Of a stretch of 11,650 nucleotides of DNA, positions 1-9,100 are shown piece by piece. The notes under the pieces are model-generated. The model did not search any database. It was not told the DNA's origin and saw only the letters and a list, made by a program, of their open reading frames with translations. The stretch's first letter is position 1, and the number at the start of each line of letters is the position of its first letter. The position numbers were made by a program, and so were the translations under genes. Source of the stretch: Phoronis ovalis (lineage: Eukaryota > Phoronida > Phoronidae); NCBI GenBank assembly GCA_028565635.1, contig JAOXYB010051490.1, positions 1 to 11,650 on the forward strand, read 5' to 3'.

Positions 1-441
1 ATTTCGCGCGCTCTTAACTGGGAGCATTTGCCATTTTTAAGTGGGAGCATTGTACCTTGGGGGTACCCCCTACCCCCCTCATTATTGTTCTACTATAGTT
101 GAGTAAATGAAGATGTGCAAAGAGGTGAGAACATGTTCAAAGCATTACAGGATGCAATTTTACTTGAGTTAAGTAAAACTGTGGTGAAACAGAAAAAAAA
201 GTATATTCGTGAATGTTCAAGTAGTGATCGAATATCTGTGTTAATATTACCTAGTCTACTAAATTTAAAACTGCAGCCACCATGACTTGTGTATGCTTAC
301 ACCGTTAATGCTTATATATGTCCAATGTTCATATAATAACTGGATCACAAGCTTGTAACCTCAAAAACAAATTATATAATTTATGTATGCAATCATCCAA
401 TGCGATTTGTTATTTATTGAATTGTGTTATTTTTATTGCAG
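1..441. other. Non-coding left edge, probably intron of the PPAY-protein gene
   Basis: No exon could be supported here. The stretch ends in a clear plus-strand splice acceptor (pyrimidine-rich run then GCAG, AG at 440-441) that opens the exon at 442, so at least its right part is intron. The first 70 bases are unlike the rest: a short direct repeat, CG dinucleotides and a perfect GGGGGTACCCCC palindrome, listed separately. An apparent acceptor near 97 leads into stop codons in the frames I checked, so I do not call an exon there. Confidence 0.5.
15..70. repeat. Short direct repeat followed by a 12-bp palindrome
   Basis: TAACTGGGAGCATT (15-28) recurs as TAAGTGGGAGCATT (38-51), 13 of 14 bases identical at a 23-base offset. 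It is followed by the perfect palindrome GGGGGTACCCCC at 59-70 and a further C-rich run to about 78. This GC-rich block is foreign to the surrounding AT-rich DNA and may be the edge of an interspersed repeat that continues left of the window; the family is not recognised. Confidence 0.45.
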
Positions 442-549
442 TCCTCCCATAGCGCCAATATGTTTATGTGCTGGCATTTCAACTATATTCGGATGTGGTG
501 TGTTATTTGTTACTGGTTCAATATATGGGTTAATGGCATTGGGTAAAAA
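442..549 (+). CDS. Penultimate coding exon of the PPAY membrane protein (transmembrane exon)
   Basis: Acceptor AG is at 440-441 after a T-rich tract; donor GT is at 550-551 in the strong context AAAAA|GTAAGT. The exon is 108 nt. Its first base completes a codon begun upstream, and its last two bases (AA) are completed by the next exon to a lysine codon. It encodes two prolines and then almost the whole hydrophobic segment, ending at Lys-Lys. Confidence 0.75.
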
Positions 550-1388
550 GTAAGTTCGCATAATTTCTACAAAATTAATAAGCTTTTTTTAGTCCCTTTG
601 TTATAAATTGATATGTATTTGGTGAAGGAACTGTCCAAATCTAATTAAAAAATTAAAGTAATGCTGTGAAACCGATAACAGATTAAAAATAAGCAAGTTT
701 TAAGTTGCCTTTAGATAAATAAAAAGTTTAAGTTTTTTAGCAGTTTTATTGTATGTATAGTACTAACAAAAACATTGCCCCAAGTGCTAATTAGGTACTC
801 TGACTGTACCCAAATGTTTGCAGTGTTGACACTGTTAATCTTTTCTTGTCTGCACAAATTGCAGCAACATTTGCCCGATTATAGTACTTCTGAACGACTT
901 CTGATCTGCAGAATGGGAGGTTCATTCTGGGAAATATTTGATATATACTGCAGAATGTTGCAATCTCATCCAAAGACAGTGGTAGAACACAGTAAAAATT
1001 AAAAATCATGATGTAATAAGTTAATTAAAATTGCTCTGATGCTTTAGTTATGATATGTTCACGAGATATTTTTGAGATGCTGGGTAGTATTGATATTTAA
1101 ACTAGATATTTTCCTAAAAAATTGAGCTTTGTATAATAAAAAGTTTTCCATTGCTAGACAAAATGGATGTCCAAGAACTACATTGTAAGATGTTTACACA
1201 CAACATTTACTGACTGTGTTTAATGAAAACTATAACCTTGTTTTAGAGCTGACAGAGATGTTATGAAAGCTAGAGCTGTTGTGGGAAATGGTAACGATGA
1301 GGAAATGCAAGTGACTCTTGTCAACAATGAAGAGAAAGACACACCACCTGCTTATACATCTCTCCCAACTTACTCTGGGAATCCATAA
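442..1388 (+). CDS. 3' end of a gene for a small membrane protein with a C-terminal PPAY motif (partial, two exons)
   Basis: Two exons (442-549 and 1247-1388) join in frame across a GT-AG intron and give the last 82 residues of a protein whose start lies left of the window. Local residues about 3-34 are a hydrophobic, Gly/Cys-containing stretch that fits one membrane span, followed by Lys-Lys and a basic start to a polar tail. The tail is acidic in the middle and carries PPAY at local residues 69-72 (bases 1344-1355), the classical PPxY ligand of WW domains such as those of Nedd4-type ubiquitin ligases. This layout resembles small PPxY-bearing single-pass adaptors (Shisa/WBP1/VOPP1-like), but there is no sequence match I can assert. 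The gene is convergent with GNL1. The missing N-terminus prevents naming it or setting its topology. Confidence 0.75.
550..1246 (+). other. Intron of the PPAY-protein gene
   Basis: A 697-bp intron bounded by GTAAGT at 550 and TTTTAG ending at 1246. Open frames on both strands between about 775 and 1009 overlap each other, have no recognisable composition and no splice logic, so I treat them as chance. I see no other structure in it. Confidence 0.7.
1247..1388 (+). CDS. Last coding exon of the PPAY membrane protein
   Basis: The acceptor TTTTAG lies directly before 1247. The exon completes a Lys codon, then encodes 46 residues and the stop TAA at 1386-1388. The segment is hydrophilic, with acidic patches (NDEEM, NNEEK), the PPAY motif and a Ser/Thr/Tyr/Pro-rich end finishing SGNP. 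It has the look of a cytosolic tail. Confidence 0.78.
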
Positions 1389-2175
1389 AAATAGGTTCCT
1401 TTTGGCTCATATTACATTAAAGTTAATAGTCTAAGGTTGTACTTGTATAACTAGATTTTGTAAATGTTATTGGCGTACTAGTGTGATGTCAGAATAAGAA
1501 CCGAAAAGTTGAGAGATTCAGTGGTCCAGGACCATATAGCTTGAAGATGAGTAAGCTGTGATATCCAGAAAGCTCTTTGAAAATTTCTTACATAACAGCA
1601 TCCAGTATTTTACAGTGTTACCCGAAATACTACAAACTTAAAACAAAACCAGTCTTACTAATTATTGTTAGTATCAATCCTAGTGCAGTAACAACCTGTC
1701 ACATGCTGAGAAAATGTCTGTCAGGTGAGTAGGACATTTGGTGAGCGGGTCTAGAATTGATGGGAGTATGTTATAGGAAATTTGTAGTTACACAATTGAC
1801 ACAGGAATAACATTGGTCATTGATTAGCATTAGCAGGCTTCTTAGCAACTGGTTCACACACACATTGCAGTTGCATCATGAATGGACTGGGAGGTTGCTG
1901 TAACATTGCTATATACATTAATGTCTAATTGTTGTTCAGGCTAGCCTGAAGGTGATCCACAAAATAGAAGTAGTCCAGCAATACAACCCCACAACTGAAT
2001 GGATTTCCCAAAGTATGTTTTGAATCCACTTCTTCCAGCCAGACTTATCAATGCATACTGTACTTTCAGGCATATCAACACTGTTCTGTAAGTGTACATA
2101 GTGCATACAGTGTATAGTTAATATGTATCTAGTCCATGGTATATTAATTGTTGTTTATGTATATTTTGTTGAAAT

Positions 2176-2181
2176 ATTAAA
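2176..2181 (+). terminator. Candidate poly(A) signal (ATTAAA) of the PPAY-protein gene
   Basis: ATTAAA is the commonest variant of the AATAAA hexamer. It is followed within about 40 bases by a T-rich stretch that could act as the downstream element, and would give a 3' UTR of roughly 800 nt. Another ATTAAA at 1416-1421 is only 28 bases after the stop and is a weaker candidate. No transcript data support the choice. Confidence 0.3.
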
Positions 2182-2660
2182 TTATTTTATGGTCACTGAG
2201 TATTTATTTCATTGCTTTTTTAAATTTGATTTTTATGATTTATCTTAACAGATACAAATTTTGCAGTAAAACGGATCTAACAGTAAAAGCTGAGTAAACA
2301 AAAGACCTTCAGTTCTGCACCCATATATCAGAAATGGTTGCAGGAACTGGAAACCTCTGGTTTACTCATCAAACTACTGTCACATAATAAGAGAGTTTTG
2401 AATCACTCTTCTCCAGTAGATGTCGGTACTAGTTATCTCGAGTCTTTTTGACATGCAAGTTAATGTTTACTGTTACCACCACAAGGCAATCTAGTTTTAG
2501 TTCACCTACCAAGTATATGGTGCAGTGTTATTTGCAGCCCTCAGAGTTTCTGAAAGTCTCCCATTTACTATTACTACATATTAAATATTGGAGCCAAAAT
2601 GAAAAACTTTCTATTAGAGGACAGTAAAGAGATTATATATCCAACAGTAAATTTCAACAA

Positions 2661-2666
2661 TTTATT
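2661..2666 (-). terminator. Candidate poly(A) signal (AATAAA) of GNL1
   Basis: The plus strand reads TTTATT, so the minus strand carries canonical AATAAA about 340 nt downstream of the GNL1 stop, followed by a moderately T/G-rich stretch. A second minus-strand AATAAA at 2203-2208 would give a longer 3' UTR overlapping that of the convergent gene. Confidence 0.4.
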
Positions 2667-3004
2667 GCTATTCAAATTAAAATCAAAAATATTAGAATAT
2701 TATATTTCCTGAATTTTAACAAACTGGCCATCCATTTGTTTTCCACATTAATTAAAGGATTGGGCTATATCACTACTATTAAGTCACATATATAGTAACT
2801 GGTCAGATTTTGTTTTAGTTTATAGATCATTCTAATGATATTTGTAAAGGTGATAAAGCTGTCTTCTAATATAAATGGGATTTGCAAATAACACGATTGT
2901 TTTTATGCTGAAATAGAAAACATAATCACTTAAACAATACACTTGCCAATGTCTGAAAACATCTTAAGATATCATTTTGGTATCCATCATTATTATATGA
3001 AGTT

Positions 3005-3198
3005 TTAATCCTCTTCTAGTAACATAAATCTATTACTAGCCCCAGCACCTCCATTTTCACTTTCTTCACTCTCATCAGATTCCTCTAAACAAATCTCGTC
3101 TGTAAGAAGCTCATCAGTTTCTGCTTGCTGTACTGCTTTCCTATGGGCTTCTTGCATAGCTATAATACTTTTCGTTTCTGGATGATTCACCCACAGCT
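3005..3198 (-). CDS. GNL1: GNL1 last coding exon (acidic tail and stop)
   Basis: 194 nt including TAA at 3005-3007. Acceptor GATTTCAG|AGCT. Begins ELWVNHPETKS, matching the family's SHPET block, then a Gln/Ala/Glu helix-like stretch and an acidic Ser/Glu run (LEESDESEESEN), ending GASNRFMLLEED. Human GNL1 has a much longer acidic run before a similar ending, so the tail here is shortened but intact. Confidence 0.93.
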
Positions 3199-6100
3199 CT
3201 GAAATCATGGTGACAATCAACAACAAGAATTATAGTATTTAATTATTCTTGACATACTGCTGGCCTCTAGAGCCATCTGCATAATTATGGAAATGCGTAA
3301 TATTAGCAACCAATTAAAGATATTTTAGTCAAATTATTTTACAGCAGCAGCATCATTTACACGAATTAAACTTCTAATAATCAAACCAAAAGTCCCAAAT
3401 GCTTGATTTCAACATTTTGTCAATTATTAAACATCAAGAATTATTTATACTTAGATGTGAAATTATCAAGTTTTATTTACTGCTTCTTTCCACAGTAGGC
3501 AATGGGAAAACTGCAGTTTGTACGTAGCATGCAGTGTGGAACGGTCCAAGGCTCCTGGCACCAAAAAGACTACTAATCTGGGAGATACAGAAATCTACAG
3601 AGTGAATTGTATCCAAGTCGAAGTTGAACTACTCTAAGTCAATGGGTAAACTTTTTAATAACAACTTAATTATAATTATTACAATGATTTTATTAATGTG
3701 ACCTTGGTCTTGATCTTGGTATAGGGCATCAGCAAACCATTTTGCCCTCAAAAGATCATACTGATTTTATATTTAAATAGTTACCTTTTTTACTTGTATA
3801 TTCAGGTGGTCTCAAACACAAGCACAGACTGCCATCCAAAGCAAACCGGAGTAAGCTATTAGCTGCTCGATAAACATCAGTTCTAGCTGCTTTGGCTGTT
3901 AAAAAGCCTCTCTTTTCTGCCCAAGCTAAAATTATTTATAACAATTTTTGTAAATTGTATTTTACAGAATTATAAAACTTATTTTTTTATGCCGATACAG
4001 TGAACCCAATACAATATGATGTTCCTAGACAGTTAGCCAGTGATGAAGACATACAATCAATATAAAATCAAGCACTTTTCAGTAACAAATGGTGAAAATG
4101 ACTCATGTGAACTTCAGCTTACAATTGCCATAATATTGGGTCTAATGTACAAGAAATAATGACTTTTAAAAATCATATCACAGATAAAGTAGCCAATCCC
4201 AACAAGCACCAATTTCTGTTTTTGTTAATTAATACTATGCTCATGCCAATTACCATCACAGATGTCCCAAGCCGACCATTTAGAGCCATCACCATCAGGG
4301 TGTTTAAGTTTCAGAATTTTTGGTAAAGGAATTCTTTCAGCTAAGTATTGCACAGCACTGTATGGTTCTCGTACTTGAGCTATCGGATAAATACCAAACA
4401 GTATCTAAAAGAAAATTATGTTACACTTGAAATTAAAGACTGTACTTTACATTTTGCTAATTATCATTCAAATCCAGGCAGCAAGCAATCACTGATCCAG
4501 CTGCCCATGGCATGGCAAGAAGAATTTTGAAAAATTTATGACCTACATGTACATTTCAACAATAAAGCATCTAATCAGGCCAAAACACTTTTACTAGCCC
4601 ATCACGTTTACAGTGCAAACTGGAATACAGTTGTAGGTATGACAATTTGAAATGTTGATATGAGTTAGCAGGTGTTATGGGCTAGGCATTTAAAATTACC
4701 TAGCCTGTCCACAGGCTAAGGAAGGACTAATTATATAAGGATTTAATATATTGATAGCTGACAATTTTGATAATTTTACTCATATTTCGTCATTTATATC
4801 AGTAATATCAATAAATTGATCATTATTAGTACAGAAAATAAAAATATATAAAATTGGAATTTTGGGGCCCTTTGAATAATGGTACCAAACTATCAACATT
4901 TAAATATGACTAAATATAAGTTACACAGTTGAAAAAAGTATAATTTATCATCACTTTAGGCAATTTGAGTAAAAAAAATAATCACTTTAGACAATTTGAG
5001 TAAAAAAAATGTTCAATGATACAAATTTCATTATTCAGACTGAATCCAGTCTAGAAATTACCTTGAAAAGCAGGTTAAATAGAATCCGAAACTTCAACAT
5101 TTTTGTACCCGGTCATGTACTGGAGATTAATACCAGATGACATGGTGCATCAGACAATATTTTGCTGATTTCTTGTAATATGAGATTTTTACAGGTTACA
5201 ATTTGGATGGCAACAAGTGGCACATACTGCTTGTCATTTCTGATGCTACAGGCAATAGCTCTGCTCATTTTTAACATTCAGGGGCAGATTAATAAGCTGC
5301 CCACCACAACAGACTATTGTACGTCATCATATAGACTACGCATTGTGGATATAATTCAGAAACAACAAATAAAGTGGTCACATATTCAAAATTATGACTA
5401 CCTGTACATTACCTGCAATGGCTTCCGCACTAAGGATGGAAAAACCAGACCAGGACAATCGCATAATTTTACTGTTGGTGTAAGAAAAATTGTCTGAAAA
5501 TGCTTGGTGTGTCCTGGTGTTTTTGACACACTGACAACTTTTTTTTCATTGAGACCATTGATGATGGAGGATTTTCCCACATTTGGATAACCTATAAAAA
5601 TAATTAATGCCCTAAGAAATTATACAGCCATGTAGTCCACATGAGTTTGGTTTGTATTTAGCCAGATATTTAATAACGTGCACACAGTTGATTTTAAAGT
5701 TCCCAAGAGCCAAAAAACTTTATTTTGGAATAAGCGTCTGAGGAATGATTCATTTGCTATTAATGCGTAAACATTGTGTTCAAGTTCATCACTGTCTACA
5801 AAATGCAGTTTAAACGATGGTACTGAAAATGCCTATAAGTTAAGGTCAAGAACTTGCTACTAGAAGTGGTAGAGTCCATCCACAGGTGTTAAGTGCGGCA
5901 GTATGTTGTAACAACTACAAATTACTTACACAGTAATAGTATTTTCCATGCTTGACTGTTCTATGACTATTAAATTATTATTATTATTATTATCAAAAGT
6001 ATTAGAGAAGGGTCCATAATACTTTTAACTACTTTACACCCACTCCCTCATAATCAGAATTAACCTGACACAAACACAAGCTTTCTCTGTCAACAATTAC

Positions 6101-9100
6101 AGGGTGACCAGAAATAAAGTTTAAAATTTTATAAAGTTTTAATTTTCAAAAGATAGTAACCAAAATTGACACAAATAAAGGTAATTCATTTATAAATTGA
6201 AAAATTATGTCATTATTAAAAATTCTTAAGAGTACTTGTGTTGTTTTTACTTTTTTTGTGAACTATAGAATTTTTGAGATTTCAAGCCTTGAAAATAATA
6301 TTAACGGCTATATTTTATTGATAATGGTTATATTCCGATATTTATTATTTTTTGATGATTTAATTTGATTTAGAGAAATGAAATATAGTCAAGAAAACTT
6401 TAAAAGTTGCAGGAAATCTAAAATATCAAATTTTGTATCTGGAATAATCCAAGATGGCTTCCATTTTGGATCTGGCTGAATGCGGTGGATCCTTATAATT
6501 ATATTATATGCAATAAATAGATTTTATTAATATGAATTAAAAATTCCACCACAAGACTCAGTAACGACATAAACGCTTCCTAAAATACATTTTAATTGAG
6601 AGAGAATTTTTTTGAAAAAAATCCCCGATGAATGAAAAAAAATGCCATCCAGACTTTCTGAATATCACTGAAATCACCAAAGTGTGTGATATTTACATCT
6701 ATATTCATAATATTAAAGTAAAAACATATTTATTTCCTCAAAAACTGATTCAGAACTAAAATGTTAAAATTTGACACTCAGCTTATAACTAGTATAAAAC
6801 AATTAAAAGGGCAGAGTTGCAGTGTTCAATATTCCAAAAAAATAAAATCCCATTGATATCAGTAGATGTAAAAAAATCGCAAAATTAAATAGTTGACATG
6901 CACAAAGCAGATAAGTTTACTATTGCTAAGGTGATACCATTACAATTATTAACTAAAATTCCTCGAGTAACACATATTTAAGTCAATGTGTATAATTTAT
7001 TCTGGTCAAAGTGTATATTCATTTTTAGGATTCTCCTATGACAATTTCTAAAGGTGGAGCATTACATGAATTATTTACAGTCAACAGTACAAGAAATCTG
7101 AAGCATATGGATATATCGGTACTAACTGTACCATAAAAATGATAAAATGATTGTACCACCCAATAAATAGTTGTTTCCTTACCTACACAACCTATTGTGA
7201 GTATGCCATCTTTGAATTTTACATGTTCTGAGTATGAAGTATCTAACGATACAGTTTCAGTATTTCCTGAATCCTCGTCATCACTTTCATCCTCCCAAAT
7301 TTCACATTCAGAAAAACACTCCTGAATTCTTGCCTTCCATGAGCTCAGATCAACTGTTAAAGAAATAACTGCTTACAGAGTAGATACATACTGTATACCG
7401 AGTATAACTTTATTAAATAAATATAGTTCAAATGTATGTAACTACAGAATGACTTCTTTTCTTTTCTTCTTTTATTAATTCAATAAATTTTAACATAATC
7501 AAAATCAAAGACATTAAAAAAATATATAATTATATATTATCAAAATTACAAAATACACATACCTTCCCCATTGACTATACTCTCACAAGCTATTAACAAT
7601 TCTTTAGGTCCAACTGCTGGAGCTCTCTTTTGTTTCCTTCTCTTATGAAAGACTATAAAAAAATACTTTAATTTGTTGATAAAATATTAACACCTATTCA
7701 AACGCACAAAAATCACAAGCATCTTTTTACAACAATCAGTTTGAATGACTGGCACCAGTAGCAAGGCTTTCACCAACACAAGATAAATCATTGAAAGTAC
7801 TAGGAACAATGTTGGCATACCCTATGGTTAACTTTCTAAAAATAGGTGGTACAATTTTCACCAATTTTTCCAAACAGGCACAAGGTTTTGACAACTGCTG
7901 CCGTCAAACGAAAGCAAATAAGAAACAAGTTACAAGATTTCCAAAGTTAGCATCAAATCTGTGTAAATATGAAAAACTCTTTCAAATTGAAATTCACTTA
8001 ATATTAATGTATAATTTTTAAAATACCATGTTCCATCTCAGTTCCAGTCTCTGTGAGCTCAGTTTCATATTTTGGCTGTGACGTAAAACAAACGATGTGC
8101 AATTCGGGGAAAGTTTCCTGTAAATAATGCTTCCATGCTATTACCAAACCAGCGGGAGCAAGATCAATCTTGCTGAGGATGAGGATAATCGACTTCTTCA
8201 GTTCTTTTGTAACATAATCGTAAAGCGCAGGAGAGAAATGAAATGCCTGGAAAACATTATGATCAAATTATAGTGACCTTATGTAATAAAATTAAAAACT
8301 TTAGTTACTATTCTTCACACTAGAGAATGGGCAGGAGCAAAATTATTACCATACTTACTGATCAACGTCGAGAAATTCTAGTTTGAATAATGGATACCTC
8401 TGATTTTTTAGCAGAGCATATATATTGTACACTAAACATTAAAATTTCTTAATTCCAAAGCACAAAATTGTGGAAACAGTGAGTTTATTCAACATGACGT
8501 ACTGCCTAATGCAAATTCTGTGAAGTGGTGAAGTTGTCAGCAACATGGATCTGGATAAACCTCAAAATGTACTTACTCTAGTATATACATGCATACACAA
8601 GCTGCAATGGAAAATCCATAACAATGATGTCGAGTGTAAGCTAATTATAACTATATTACTCACTGGACACCTTATATCGGTTATCAGCAGGATAACATCT
8701 GACATTTCCAAGACTCTCCACAGTTGTCTCCATGTCTCCAAGTTTAATTCAAAGTAGCTCAGATCTGCTGCAGAATGCTTCTCAAAGATATTTTCCACAT
8801 ACTCCTATAAGAATGAACACACAGTCAAGCACAATCTAAAAATTGCCCAAATCAATTACAGGTAGCTCATGACGTAATGAGACACTGAAGTTTCATTAAT
8901 TACATCGAAGGTCACTGTACTATGACAAAAACTAATATAAATTGTTTGTAACAGTATAAATGCTATAATGGTATGATGAAACTGTTTTAAAAACATTACG
9001 TTATTTATTATTATAAAATATCTTATGTAAAAAAATTTGACACATTTTTATGATAAACTTTGCCCTAATGCAATTTGTTGACAATGGTTACAAGAATGAA

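Larger units (their letters stand above)
1389..3004. other. Convergent intergenic region and 3' UTRs
   Basis: This lies between the plus-strand stop at 1388 and the GNL1 stop at 3005. It should hold both 3' UTRs. I see no open frame or motif supporting another gene. Besides the candidate poly(A) signals listed separately, it contains a perfect 13-base palindrome TGGTCCAGGACCA (1522-1534) and an imperfect stem (CTACTG near 2374 pairing with CAGTAG near 2415), neither with an assignable function. Confidence 0.7.
5592..7182 (-). other. GNL1: GNL1 intron 8, the largest intron
   Basis: A 1591-bp GT-AG intron that interrupts the first glycine codon of the P-loop. It contains an ATT microsatellite and a possible non-autonomous transposon (6100-7013), both listed separately. 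No transposase-like open frame is visible. Its size compared with the other introns would fit an insertion. Confidence 0.85.

Noticed and set aside
775-1009. Overlapping frames on both strands in the left intron
   Set aside because: They cover the same bases in opposite directions, have no codon or domain signal, and lie within a well-supported intron.
5162-5497. Longest plus-strand open frame (111 codons)
   Set aside because: Its right part lies antisense over the conserved P-loop exon of GNL1 and the rest is intron. The translation has no recognisable family character.
6449-6495. CAAGATGG-containing stretch in intron 8, considered as a YY1-type site or start codon context
   Set aside because: One short match in 1.6 kb of intron is expected by chance and nothing else supports it.
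8664-8671. Alternative donor AAG|GTGTCC seven bases before the chosen exon 5 end
   Set aside because: Using it would shift the frame and remove Cys-Pro of the DxRxP motif. The GTGAGT donor keeps frame and family spacing.
8545-8757. Plus-strand open frame opposite GNL1 exon 5
   Set aside because: It mirrors the highly conserved exon on the minus strand, so its openness is a by-product of that coding sequence.
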